Below the pieces are notes generated by a model. The model did not search any database. It was not told the origin of the DNA and saw nothing but the letters and a program-made list of their open reading frames with translations. Both the position numbers and the translations under genes were made by a program. Shown here piece by piece: positions 24,301-34,683 of a stretch of 64,000 nucleotides of DNA. Source of the DNA: Gonocerus acuteangulatus (lineage: Eukaryota; Arthropoda; Insecta; Hemiptera; Coreidae); NCBI GenBank assembly GCA_946811695.1, contig OX328124.1, positions 95,813,304-95,877,303 of the forward strand, written 5' to 3'. The stretch's first letter is position 1; each line of letters opens with the position of its first letter.

Positions 24301-27300
24301 AATTTGTCAACATGCGCATGCGCGGGTATGGAAAAATCCGTAATAAAGAAGTCTAATTGAAATTTATCATCAATTATTTAAATTCACCAGCAGTTATTTA
24401 TTCACAACCATTTTTTAAAATAATGAAACATTCTTCACATTTCTTGTTTCGTTCATGAAAAGTAGTATATAACACAAATCTCTTAATAATTAGCTAATGC
24501 CTTCATAATTATTAGTTCGTTCTAATTCGCGCCTGCTGAACTTTGATTGCCAACATACTTTTATTTTATAAAAAACTAGCAATGAAGTTGCACGACGTTA
24601 TTATTCTCGTCCACAATAAAGAAGAATTACTCAAATTTCTCTTTAAACGTGCTCATAAATATGAAGATTGCTTAAAGGCATTTTTCGGGGCGATTGGGGA
24701 TTTTTATCCACCGAACATCGCGTCTGAAGAAGAATAAATCTAAGAAGGATGTCTAGGACGACTTTTAGGCATAAATGTTATGCGTTTACGCTCGCTCAAG
24801 AAGATATCAAAACCCTAGTCAATCCAACTCGCTAAAATTAATAGAATTCTATTAGTTTTAGCGAGTTGGACTGACTAGGGTTTTGATATTGTCTTGAGCG
24901 AGCGGAAACGCATAGCAAGTCTGCCAGCAAGCGACGGGTGACAACGGGTGAGGATGCCCTTAAAATTGACAATATTTTTGAATAAATGGTTTATGAACAT
25001 TTCAAATGAGAGATCTTTGTTTCCCAATGTTACATATCTGCGCATGCGCATGTTTACAAATACACTGTTTACGCCTACTTTTATAACCTTCCTAACAGTG
25101 ATCTTTAGTGCTTAGTGAACTTCTTTCCTAGTTGAAAGTGATTTTTTTTTTAACGTATTCGTGTTTAGTGCATTAAAATACATTGCTGTGAAAAATGTTA
25201 AAGAAATCGGTTTTGAGGACGCTAAACTTCAGTTTTACCTAATTTAATTATCAATCTCAGTATAAATCCAACTTTCTATTGTTTTCAATCAATATAGAAT
25301 CGAACTTGCAGAAATATTGCATTCACGTGTTTTTTTCGCAGCTGAGTGTATATTCATAATTACCATAATTTGTTTTGCTAACTGTTCACTGGCCATTTGT
25401 TCTGCACGACGAGTCCTTTCTTCTTCAATCTTTAATTTATGGAACATTTCATCAAATTCTTCCTTAATCGAACCTCTTTCGGCCAAAATGAGTGGTGGAG
25501 GGCGATCCAGTACTTCTAAAATAATAAAAACCCACATTAAAGAATAATTTAAAGTATGCTTTATACATATACTCAACTAAAAGAAAATAGAGTAACAAAT
25601 ATCCTGAAACAAAAAGTGTCCCTTTATTATACAATTGTACCATGCAATAAAAGGATATTTAATAAAAAGTCTGTCACGCAGGAGCTGCATAACTAAACAC
25701 TTACCTCAGAATTTGGGTTGTGTAGACTGGTTTCCAGAACAATTTGCTTAAAATATCCCACATAAATAAAATAAAAACATGAATAGTTCTCTTTTAATTT
25801 TGTAATGAGTAACTGTTCAATTATTAATTTATTATAAATTATTTTCTTCTTTGTTAAAAAAACGTTCTTCCACTGCTGCTTGGAGCTCTTCGTCGGTGTT
25901 AAATCGCCTTCCACGAAGGTCAGATTTTAACTTTGAGAAAAGGTAGAAATCGCTAGGGGCCAAGTCTGGGCTGTAGGGTGGATGAGAGATTTCGTGGAAT
26001 CCACAGTCCCTCACAGCGGCCTTGGAAATCAATGCTGTGTGGACAGAGGCATTGTCGTGTGGACAGGAGGCGCTTCTCCTGGTCTTCTCCATTCCATGGA
26101 CTCTCTTTTGCTGAGTGGGTCATAATATAGAACCATTGTCTCATCCCCAGTTACAATTGAGTCCAAAAAATTCCTTGGGTCGGCATTATACTCGCGTAAA
26201 AATTCATTGCAGCAGTGAACTCGTTCCTGTTTTTGAGCAGCTGAAAGAATTTTTGGAACCCATCTTGCACTAACATTGTTCATATGTAAATGTTCTTTGA
26301 TGATCCTCAAAACACTTGTTTTTGAAAGCCCTAACCTCGCTGCTATTTCCTTGGTTTTTAGTCACCGGTCAGACAGCAATTCAGATTCCACAATTTGGAT
26401 TGTTTCAGAAGTGACAGCTTCCAAGGGGAGACCGGGACGTGGGTCATGTTCTAGACTTTCTCTCCCTAACTTAAATAATTTTGCCCATTCTTTCACTGTG
26501 GAATACGAGGGGGAGAACTGCCATTTTAATCTGTTGATTACCACCACGAATACCGAGATTCGTCGAAATATAACAAAAATCACGGCTGGTAGTGGCGAAT
26601 CAGTATTATGGGTCCGAAGTAAACTCCCCCTTCTAATGAACCGATTTAGTTAATTTTTACATCCCACTTTTCTCTCTAGATCACCACTACAAATACCAAG
26701 TTTTGTTCAAATGTAACAAATATTACGGCCGGCATGGTCAAATTAGTGTTTTGGGTTTGGGGTAAACCCCCCCTTCCGGTGGACCGATTTTGGTGGTTAA
26801 CGAATTCGTTCAATCGTTTGCTAATTGAATGTTATATACCAAGTTTCATGACGAAAAAACAAAAACTCTGGCCGCTATCGTGTTAACAGACACACATATA
26901 TATATATTGTTATAATATAAAATTAAAATAAAGATTTTATTAATAGGTTATTTACGTTACGCCTCTACGTTGGGAGCCAATATAATAAAAATTTTATAAT
27001 ATTTAATTTTAAAAACTCTTTATCTCAGGGGTCAGGTTCGAGTCCAGTAAAGTAAAACAAAGATAATTTTAAATAATAAAAAACACATGGATAAGCTATA
27101 TCCAGGCATACGGATAAACAAGCATTACCTGATATAAAGCCAGCTTTGTATTAACTGCATAGGACAGGATCTTCTTTACAACTGTATCTTCTTTTCACTG
27201 AACTGCACTTATGAGACTATCTTCTTGTAAACTGAACTCAACTGTATGTGACTGTATCTTCCATTACAACTCAACAGACTGAACTGCTTTCAATAGACTG

Positions 27301-27558
27301 ACATGTATGTGACTGTTTCTTCTATTACAACTCAACAGGCTGCCATATGAGACTGGAGCCACCTTTTCACAGACTGAACTAACTTTCATGGCCGGAGCGT
27401 CATACCGGTATCCAATACTACCTGTATAGACTGCTAGACAAATATAACAAATAATATTTGTTTAACCCAATGAATTTAACATATCAATGAGCTTTTTGGA
27501 TTTTCAGAATTTTCTGTGTTAATTTTAAAACTTTTAAATATGTAATGTAAAACATCAT

Positions 27559-27618
<60 letters not shown>

Positions 27619-28392
27619 TTTAACGGGTGTCATTTTCGGTGTCTACTAGGCAGGATCTATAAAGGATTTGAAGAAATTTTTCAAAAATTCCGTCATGAGT
27701 GCAACCTCAATAGCTACTTTCCTTCGGAGGAAAGTGCTAAAAATACGATGTGTGGGGATTGTTGAGCATAAATTTCTAAGAAGTTGTTTTTTTCGGTTGG
27801 TTCAGCTGATTATGTTTAAAAAATAAATACACTCATATTGCATAGTATTTATTATGTTTGTATTGAAAACGTTTTAACGTAAGTTATATAAATGGTTGTA
27901 TTGAGTGGGGGTTTACTCCATAACAATTAACCCATTCGGCACTGTAGACTGATAAATCAGTTCGGAGCGCACCGATCCCCGTGGCCTGTAGACTGATATA
28001 TCAGTTCGCTCTTTTCAGCGTTAGAGGACTGAAGCCTGATTTATTAGTTCTGTCCCTAGTGGTTGATGAGACATGTTCCAGTAACTTTCCTTTCCACTGG
28101 AGTTCATTGAAATTCATTTGATAGATTTGTACGGGCTTTTTATGACCCCTTGTCCTTTTTCTTACTTTTAGCCTTCAGTCTGTTCTGTGGTTTGGAACAG
28201 TTTACTGGCATTCTTGATCTCTGTCATTATTGTTTTCAATATGTCAAGAAAAGTGTGTAATGATGAAGAATAATTAGAATTACTGGGAATCCAATAGTGG
28301 TTTTACTTCTTCATCAGACTCCCATTATGTAGGAAATATTTCTGTGGGGACTACTCCGGGTAATTCAGGTATGAACATTGGATGATGGGAAA

Positions 28393-28424
<32 letters not shown>

Positions 28425-31400
28425 AAAACGTTTAAAGAAACAGAAACGTGAATACGTCTAAAAAGCATTCCGGCCACTGGGTACATCAGCTACCCTGGCC
28501 TCTCAGGCTGCCAGGCCCGCAATACGCTCGTATTAATTTTCCCATACCAGCTGCAATATTCGCTTCCTTGCATTGAAACTCCCAATACAATGAGAACTGT
28601 TAATGAGAAATGTGTGGTAAAATAAGTGAAATTGTTGCATTAGGAGTGGTGATTTACACAGGAGCGAAATGATTAATTTGCCTGTAATGACCATAGTTCT
28701 TCCTTCCTTGCATCAAACTGCATATATTGTGCTCAACTAATGATAAGGATGTGTTCTGAAAATTAATAAAATTGCTCCATTATGAGTAAGAAACCAATTT
28801 TTTTAGTTAAATAAAAATACTTTTTGTTCTTGTTATAAATCATTCAAAACTAAGAATTAAAGGCAGGTATTTACCAGCAAAGAACTTAATATTTTTCCTT
28901 GCTAAGAAAAGCTTAAAAGAGCTAAACATTTATATTTATTTTATTGTCAAGTTGAAGGACAGACATTCCTCAGCCAGGTTCATGGCAAGTATGTGAAACT
29001 ATTGAAAAGTATTGTCCATTTCAGGGTATATCCTCAAAGGTATTTTTTTCAATAAAACAAGTGTTTTTCGTTATAAAAAAGTGATGTGGCTCAATTTTCA
29101 CTAAAAGAAAGCCTGCACAGTCCCGGCTTCATTGGAATGTATAGTTAATCTTTTGGTGTTTTCGTTCTACTTTGATGGACTATACTGTTCAACTCTGGCC
29201 TTACCGTGTATGGGCACCCTTACAATGCGAGGTTACAAATTATAAATTCATTGCAACAGGTCTTGGCAAACCTGAATCAAATTCAACCAAAAGTTTTAGG
29301 CCTAAGATTAGATCAATCTTATGCAGCATTGCGTATTTGACAACTAGCTCACAGGAGCAAACAAGACAAGAATATAAAATATATGACAATCTTCACAAAT
29401 GGCTGTAAATTAGACATAAGAAACTGGAACCAGGTATGACATATTTATAGATCCAGTGATCATATAAGATACACTCATGATGAAACAGCAGTCCTCAAAA
29501 ACATGCTTTAAATAAGGGTGCTCGTCCACTGGAAGACTAAGTGAGGGGCTTTGCTGCATGCTACAAAGTGGCTACGAGCGACAGGGATTGTCCACTGCGA
29601 GAGCCTTCAGGCTAAAATGGCCTTCACTTGGCATGCACCAATTTTGATATATAGTAAACGAACACGCTTCCAGTGGACAGTGCCCCATAGGATTCAATGA
29701 AGCTGTATCTATAGTGAGGAGCCGCTTGTTGTGCAGTGCCGTTTGTATGCGCTTCCCGTGGATGACCGCACTTAAAAATAAATCTTTAGTGAGTAATTTT
29801 TGTTTATATTTATGTATCCTTCATATTAAATTCGTATGTTTATATTAAATTCATACAACATAATTCTATTAAAATAAGTGGGACAGTAATATTATCATCA
29901 TGCATAAAGGGACTACCACATTTTATAAAATGTATCCACATAATTGCAATTATATTAAAATAAATGAAACACTGCATTTGGAACTGTTTATTCCTACGAA
30001 TCTGTTACCGGGTCCAACATATCTTCTCGAAAATTAGACTGATCTTGTTACTTACATATGACTAGCACCTCGAGCATTGGTCCTGCCTTTATCCTACACA
30101 ATACCTAGTCCTTCTTTCTTCCATTTGCTCTTAATACTAAAACTATCTCTGGCATACATTTTTTTTCTAAAAAAATTAAAAATAACTAAATCTCAAAAGA
30201 TTCCAGTTCTTTCCAACTTCTCTAGTGAACTCTGAGCAAATTTCTATGACTACGAACTTTAATATTTTAAATATAAATTAAACTTTAATTATTTTTTAAA
30301 ATTTTAATGGTAGAACTCGGCTCTTGAAAGACACTAATAATGAGTGTCGTAATCTCTAATGCAAATATAACATAGTACTAGATGCAAATAGAAAACTATG
30401 TGATAATCGTTTCAATATCCATAAAGCTTATAACCCCAATAAATTAGTTTCAAGTATATTTTTTTCATTTACGAAAGTAATTGTTGCTAACATTTTCAGC
30501 GACTACATGGCATATATTTAAGTAAAAAACACGTGTGTTGAACATAGCACTTAATCATGTATATATAACATGTTTTCCTGTCATTAAGTAGAATATAGTC
30601 GGGGTAATGGGAAGAAAAATTAAATGTCTCTAGTTATGATAGGTTTAATTTCAAAAAGTTCAACTTTTGAGGAATGAATTTCTGTTTATTTATTAACTCA
30701 ATTCAAGCATAATAATTAATTAATTTAATTTAATTTAAGCATAATAACGCGAAAGAACTTCGATATTTTTTCTTCTTCTGTGAATAACAGCCGAGTTTGT
30801 TGACAAGGCCCTGTAATAACAAAACAGATCATCAATAGATACACAAGCCCTACCATAGAAGACCTGCAGGAGTGATTTAAACGTTCATAAAACATTAAGA
30901 GCAACAGCTTTTGATTGTCTGATGTCTTCTTTGGAACCTTCTGGTGTCAGCCAAAGAATCTCTACACTACTAAAGCAATACAATCTAAAGAAAAGAGACT
31001 TATCAAGATTTAAAGATGAAGCTTAAAAACAACCATTGACACGGAGCCTATAGATGACACAATGATTCAAGGAAGTTTACCTCTAATACCGCATGAAAAC
31101 ATCTTTGATGCTTCTATTACAAACAAGCCAGAATTTCAAATGATTTATAAGCTAAATTATTGATTCTACGAGTACATCATCAATATACAACATTTAAAGG
31201 ACTTAAAATAAAATATAATAACATAAATATGTGGAATCTCAAGTACTATATTACATATTAATGCCTATGTTATACTTATCCAAAACCGCATGGTGAATAT
31301 CATTAAACATTTATCATACTTGCTGTTTAACATGATATTGCACAAAATTGCTTAATTAAAATAGTATACTACTTTGAACTATTTAGAAGAAACTATGTTA

Positions 31401-32308
31401 GTTTTCTTTAAATAAAGTGAAAATACATTTACTTCCATTGCAATTGAGTAGTCTTGACAGTAACAATGTAATAAAAAAATAAAGCTCATATGGAACTGTA
31501 ATAATCAACAAATATCAATCTTAATCTAAGGAATTTTCATAAGTTTGCAATAATCTGGTGAACCAGTACAAAAAAACAAGACAATTTAAAATAATTATTC
31601 GAGAAATTATGTATACTGTTTTTTAAAGTAGTAATTTATAAGTAGGAGATACCTAAGAATGGAGCTCATTTATTGATAGACAAATAATAAAAACCTACCA
31701 AAAGGTTCTTTTTTTCTTTAATATAACTACAACAAAGGAAAAATGGTTTATGGTTTTAGCATTATTATTCAAAAAGTCGGCAATAATTAAAAAAAAAATA
31801 TTTAAGACAATGTTTAAAATTGAAAATTTGATTAATTAATAAGAGAAATAAAGGAAGTCATTTATAATTAAACTTGGCATAATATGAGGATATTACGGCA
31901 AATAAAGGGGTATTAGGTTAAATATAGGTAGTGTAATAAGTGACAGCTTCAAGTGTAAACAAACAAGGGTTATAATTGACAACTACACTTACTGTTAGAA
32001 AGTCCATCTTCTTCTCCATTTAGTTTTTTTCGAATTTCTCGGGGAAATTGTGTTTTAAGTCTTTCCCAAAATCCTTGATCAACGATTTTCTTCAAATTCT
32101 TTGCTAGACGGATAAATGTTCCAATCCTTGTACGGCAAATAGGACACACTAAACTGTTATTTTCGACTGTCTTTTCCAGGCATTCCAAACAGACAACGTG
32201 TTTGCAGGGCAAAGAGATAGGTTCAATATAAATTTCTCTACAAATGGGACATAAAACATCTTCAAACTTTAACTTTTTATGACTTATCTTGCAGACAGCG
32301 GTGGCCAT
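14905..32308 (-). CDS. RNF168: RNF168/RNF169-type RING E3 ubiquitin ligase (six exons, 380 aa)
   Basis: Family role: nuclear E3 ligase that ubiquitinates H2A after DNA breaks and recruits repair factors. Exons 32308-31993, 25515-25364, 21623-21525, 21443-21401, 17074-16964, 15326-14905; all introns GT-AG and all phases agree. Domains: C3HC4 RING at residues 20-58 (C20, C23, C35, H37, C40, C43, C55, C58); LR/UMI-like charged region 117-158; weak MIU1-like stretch 170-186; conserved FTPICIAPKTPPKRLPNG at 225-242; MIU2-like EDMAIALKLHNKW at 343-355; YQLRS (LR motif) at 368-372; basic C-terminus. Shorter than human RNF168 (571 aa). Introns reach 6.5 kb and are full of transposons. Orthology to RNF168 versus RNF169 is unresolved. 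Confidence 0.9.
15735..15928 (-). mobile_element. tRNA-derived SINE, family A
   Basis: Minus-strand head GGGTCTCCCTAGGCTAACAC, B box GATTCGAGTCCCACC, then the family body TTTTCTCATTTCAGGGCCCG and tail ending near GATGCCCCATAGG plus a short A run. Same family as 38047, 42774 and 48491. In the last intron of the RNF168-like gene. Confidence 0.75.
16190..16510 (+). other. Unrecognised coding-like remnant
   Basis: Less AT-rich than its surroundings, with short overlapping frames on both strands (for example WISRTQYGLKDTATHVRDSL). No family recognised and no splice context. Most likely a transposon fragment. Confidence 0.25.
16964..17074 (-). CDS. RNF168: RNF168-like exon 5
   Basis: 111 nt: two bases, 36 codons from ESSSSDVSNDHDS to PPKRLP, one base. 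Contains the strongly conserved FTPICIAPKTPPKRLP block shared with RNF168/169 proteins. Acceptor TTTTAG, donor GTAAGT. Confidence 0.88.
17377..18926. mobile_element. Second copy of the CAGGGTGTCTACT MITE, split by ~1 kb
   Basis: The left part (17377-~17780) follows the 5492-5913 copy; the right end (~18829-18926) finishes it with AGTAGACACCCTG. TAATC flanks both sides. The intervening ~1.05 kb (17.78-18.83 kb) is foreign to the other copy. Confidence 0.6.
18128..18246. repeat. Three ~40-50-bp imperfect tandem repeats
   Basis: Units share CAGTCTAAG, AGCC(C/A)A, CAGAGTAAGGAGTCTC. Inside the 1-kb insertion of the split MITE. Confidence 0.6.
19330..21340 (-). mobile_element. 5'-truncated non-LTR retrotransposon with RNase H
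   Basis: Minus-strand coding remnants in order: end of the reverse transcriptase (VSLFSNCAFLCRSRSLAYIK, then FLGVTLDPKLTWSYHL, 21091-20381), a frame change, then RNase H (LYTDGSRINGSTACAV, IFTAEAHAITVAL, and WVPSHKGILGNEIADMAAKA at ~19890). One in-frame stop (19943-19941) splits the RNase H. RT plus RNase H fits the I/Jockey group of LINEs. AT-rich simple sequence at 19330-19420 may be its 3' tail. Lies in intron 4 of the RNF168-like gene. Not functional. Confidence 0.8.
19524..20594 (-). pseudogene. RNase H domain of the LINE, broken
   Basis: Catalytic Asp in YTDGS and Glu in TAEAHA are present. The usual SDS motif reads CSGSES, losing the third acidic residue. The last motif GNEIADMAAK is present after the in-frame stop. 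Degraded, not active. Confidence 0.7.
21401..21443 (-). CDS. RNF168: RNF168-like exon 4 (43 nt)
   Basis: 14 codons, GQRNSYSYKNCEDG, plus one base. Acceptor TTTCAG, donor GTAAGT. Only 81 bases from exon 3. Phase is consistent with both neighbours, which supports this small exon. Confidence 0.75.
21525..21623 (-). CDS. RNF168: RNF168-like exon 3
   Basis: 99 nt, 33 codons, EEELEQEKRRKRKSEEIAKS to LIMSEN, phase 0 at both ends. Aligns with the EEEEKRQAEKRRR...KSDEELARKLS part of RNF168 (MIU1), but the MIU alanine is not conserved here. Acceptor TTATAG, donor GTAATT. Confidence 0.82.
22320..22367 (-). repeat. SINE tail-like fragment with poly-A
   Basis: TGGCCTCAGTAGCCAATGCACG followed by about 21 A. 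It resembles the end of SINE family A but is too short to be sure. Confidence 0.3.
22995..23440 (+). pseudogene. Decayed DDE transposase fragment
   Basis: Around 23095-23180 the frame reads LRRDK-stop-FMQDGAPSHFP, matching the F(Q/M)QDGAP.H motif around the second Asp of mariner-like transposases. Several stops follow; no other catalytic residue is recognisable. Confidence 0.45.
24582..24737 (+). CDS. Short unrecognised ORF inside the inverted-arm element
   Basis: From ATG at 24582, MKLHDVIILVHNKEELLKF to PPNIASEEE-stop, 51 codons. Composition looks protein-like (amphipathic, acidic end), but I recognise no family. Possibly a remnant of the element's own protein. Confidence 0.25.
   Translation: MKLHDVIILVHNKEELLKFLFKRAHKYEDCLKAFFGAIGDFYPPNIASEEE
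24780..24913. repeat. 134-bp near-perfect palindrome
   Basis: Left arm ATGCGTTTACGCTCGCTCAA; right arm ends TTGAGCGAGCGGAAACGCAT. Only a few mismatches over ~63 bp per arm, centred on AATAGAATTCTATT. Confidence 0.9.
25364..25515 (-). CDS. RNF168: RNF168-like exon 2
   Basis: 152 nt: two bases complete a Lys codon, then 50 codons VLDRPPPLIL to EQLAKQIM. The charged helix RGSIKEEFDEMFHKLKIEEE aligns with the LR1/UMI region of RNF168. Acceptor TTTTAG, donor GTAATT. Confidence 0.88.
25660..26900. mobile_element. Composite repeat (family X) containing a deleted mariner
   Basis: Left part (GTCTGTCACGCAGGAGCTGC...TGAATAGTTCTCTTTTAA, to ~25840) and right part (AAATCACGGCTGGTAGTGGC..., from ~26540) recur as one unit at 45887-46800. 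The mariner lies between, as if inserted in family X or captured by it. Function unknown. Confidence 0.55.
25832..26583 (-). pseudogene. Mariner (DD34D) transposase, internally deleted
   Basis: N-terminal helix-turn-helix remnant (STVKEWAKLFKLGRESLEHD), RIIKEHLHMNNVSARWVPK, first catalytic Asp in SIVTGDETMVL, then a frame change. Second Asp in CPHDNASVHTALI and third in YSPDLAPSDFYLF are exactly 34 residues apart, the mariner signature. About 60-70 residues usually found between WRRPGEAPP and the second Asp are missing. Inactive. Confidence 0.85.
27562..27616. repeat. (TA)n microsatellite
   Basis: Uninterrupted TA run of about 55 bases in intron 1 of the RNF168-like gene. Confidence 0.9.
27927..28676 (+). 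mobile_element. piggyBac-like non-autonomous element, 750 bp
   Basis: TTAA at both borders. Left end TTAACCCATTCGGCACTG against the reverse of the right end TTAATCATTTCGCTCCTG, imperfect inverted repeats. Carries the ACTGATA(A/T)ATCAGT repeats near the left end and a decayed N-terminal reading MSRKVCNDEE and SSSDSHYVGNISVGTTPGN, homologous to the 13.1-kb copy. Includes an A run at 28391. Confidence 0.6.
28690..31950. other. RNF168-like intron 1, mostly unique AT-rich DNA
   Basis: No host exon recognised. A small ORF at 29172-29408 has no recognisable content. One MITE at 29515; the rest shows only AT-rich low-complexity sequence. Confidence 0.45.
29515..29773. mobile_element. ~259-bp MITE
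   Basis: Left end AGGGTGCTCGTCCACTGGAA; right end CTTCCCGTGGATGACCGCACTT, imperfect inverted repeats. Extra inverted copies of GTCCACTG occur inside. Flanks tttaaata/taaaaata are a weak duplication. Possibly hAT-type. Confidence 0.6.
31993..32308 (-). CDS. RNF168: RNF168-like exon 1 (RING domain)
   Basis: 316 nt, 105 codons plus one base. Start ATG at 32308 in GAGGATGGCC, a good initiation context. An upstream in-frame TTG at 32314 is not needed. Contains the whole RING finger and the helix QGFWERLKTQFPREIRKKL seen after the RING in RNF168. Donor GTAAGT after GLSN. Confidence 0.93.
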
Positions 32309-34680
32309 CCTCAAATCAGCTGATGATGGCGGGTAATCCGAACATCGGCTCCGGCAACCTTGATCTTATGTAAGTAACAAAGAAGAAATAAAAAAATAAA
32401 CTGAAATCCGCTCAATCAATAAACTGATTCATGTAAAAAGTAAATTCATTAGTTTGTTTGTCATATGCGAATTTTTATATGTGCGAAATTGAATAATGCA
32501 ATTTTATTTTATCAAATAATATAGTAGAGCTAATATTAAATTAGTGTGCAGTTCAAGTAACGCAGTCATTATAAGAATAATTATAAATAAATACCGGAAA
32601 TTAAAATAAACCCATTAATTGTAGAATAGAAAGAACAATTTCTTCATCAGAAATTGATGAAATTACTATTTAGTTGGAAATATAAGAGAGAGAGAGAGAG
32701 AGAAGAATTAAGGAAAGAGGGGGGGGGGGGTACAAAAGAATATTTCCTTATTGTTTGCAATGATAGTTTCGAGTGACTTTTAAAATAAGTTCAAGTCTTC
32801 ATACATTTAAAACCTGATTGACGGCCATTGATTGTTGCTTACGCACAGTAGAGCAAGGGGTTTAAAACTGTTTTAAAATTATTTAACTGAAAGTTAATGT
32901 AAGACCTATGATTCTGATATTCATGATCGGAATCATTTTCTCCGCCATCACAGTTGTCATCACCATTACGATTATCATTATAATCAATACATATATTTAG
33001 TAACACTTTTATTGCTCGGTATAATGTCATTCAGAGGTAGACTCGTAATGTCAGAGCTTTCAATAAGTTTATTGTTTGTAATGGAAGGCCTTTTTCTTTT
33101 TTTTTTTTAATTTGGTAGGCGTAAATTTTCTTTTATGGAGTTCCCTACAGAGGAACATCTATCGAACAAACACAACTGTTCCTCTTGAACAACGCTATAT
33201 TTGGTTTGAAGAAGAAGGAGCCAGAAACTAACATTACAGGTTGGCGTGGCTTACGATGTCCGAATTCTTCTAGGTGTCCACAGTAGAGAAGAAGTTTCAC
33301 GCGATAGTTTAAAACTGATCCAGGTGGCCCTGACTCAGTAATAAGGTGTTGAGCCACTGAAGTAACTTCTGTGCATCTTTTGAAATCGTTTTTACGAGGA
33401 ACTTGCAAATACTCAGTTTGTAGTCCTATTGACAGCAGCGGAGATGGCAGAGTTTCGGAACTGTGGATGAAGTATTTGCTGTGCTGTGAAGTATAAGTGC
33501 GTTAGTATCATTCAATAGATTCTACCCAACAAAATTTTGTGGAATGTTTAGCGTGAAGTCGCTAATTTTGTTTGATATTAATTTTATGTCCACTTTACAC
33601 AAACATTGGAATATGTAATATGATTTAAAACAAATGAAATCCACATTTACTTTTCGTCAGTACAATTGAGAGTTCTGCATTCTGAAAGAACCATCTTACT
33701 GTGATTACGTCACTCCTAATATCGAATTCCCGTATCGGTATTTAAGAATTAACAATCAACCCTTATCGCTGGATGAATTCGTTCTGGAATCATGATTATT
33801 TTTCCTAAATGAATTGTTTGTTCATTTTCTCGAGCGTTGTTTCGTCTTATTGTTCATCTTGTTGACTTCGGAGTTTCCTCCTACAGAAAGAGAGAGAAAA
33901 TAAGCCTAAACAGTGTTGATTAAGATGCTGGGTAAAAGAGTTGCTTGCAGACGTTGAGGAAGCATAAATCGCCTTATTCCCTGTTGTAATTACAGAATTA
34001 GATTTCTCTAGTTAGTGGTAATTCCATTTCTACATAATATATTATTCATGCATGAATGACAGACCAGGGATAATGGTATTGAAAAAAGAGATAGGAAACT
34101 CATAAAGGAAGAAAATATGTTTATTTTAAAACAAATTTTAAGTCTAGAAAGTCATAAAATAGTTGCACATTTACATTTATCTTAAAAACGATTAAGGCAC
34201 AGGGAATGCACGGGATTAAATTGCTTTTACAATTTTATTCCTCAATATTAATTATATAAATAATAAGCCTATACGGCGCTAATCAACATGACAGTCGAAC
34301 CACCCCAAAAAACAAATGATATATTTATTATATATATTAGAATGTTATTGTTACCAGACTTAATTTTTGAGAATAACTAGAAAATAACGCTAGAACGCAT
34401 TTATCATTTAATCTCTTTAATACTCTTGGCTACTTCCAGTGGGCATGCCCCCCCACTGAACCATTCTATGTTTATTTTTGCACAATTTATTTATGAATAT
34501 TATAACTCATAGGAATGTCGTCTTGGCGTGTTTCAATATATATATATTTTTTTTGTAAGCATTAAAAACTAGAAATGTATGATCAGCCTCAATAAACAAC
34601 CAGGGTTTTGTAAACTCCACGAATGTGCAAATACATTTATCGAGGCTAACACGTCTTTTAAATATTCTCCCGTACTGCCT
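32309..34680. other. Region between RNF168-like start and the repo 3' side
   Basis: Presumably holds the RNF168-like promoter next to 32308. A (GA)n run at ~32687-32703 with a G run follows. A minus ORF at 33145-33408 is locally less AT-rich but unrecognised, and no splice sites link it to a neighbour. No other feature supported. Confidence 0.4.
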
Positions 34681-34683
34681 CCA

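Larger units (their letters stand above)
24131..25232. mobile_element. ~1.1-kb element with ~190-bp inverted arms
   Basis: Arms at 24131-24324 and 25041-25232 are inverted copies (GAAGTTTAGTGTCCTCAAAAC against GAGGACGCTAAACTTC; GCGCATGCGC at the inner ends). Between them are a short ORF and a 134-bp palindrome. A third, solo arm is at 7315-7505. It could be a foldback-type DNA element. No transposase seen. In intron 2 of the RNF168-like gene. Confidence 0.6.

Noticed and set aside
24301..24345. Gcm-type site (GCGGGT) for glial control
   Set aside because: CGCGGGTATGG lies in a transposon arm far from repo and does not match ATGCGGGT.
31970..32314. Single-exon 114-aa RING protein starting at TTG 32314
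   Set aside because: A strong donor at 31993 and phase-matched downstream exons show it is exon 1; ATG 32308 is the better start.
33145..33408. Gene on the minus strand between RNF168-like and repo
   Set aside because: Less AT-rich and open for 87 codons, but no family, start context or splice partner could be supported.
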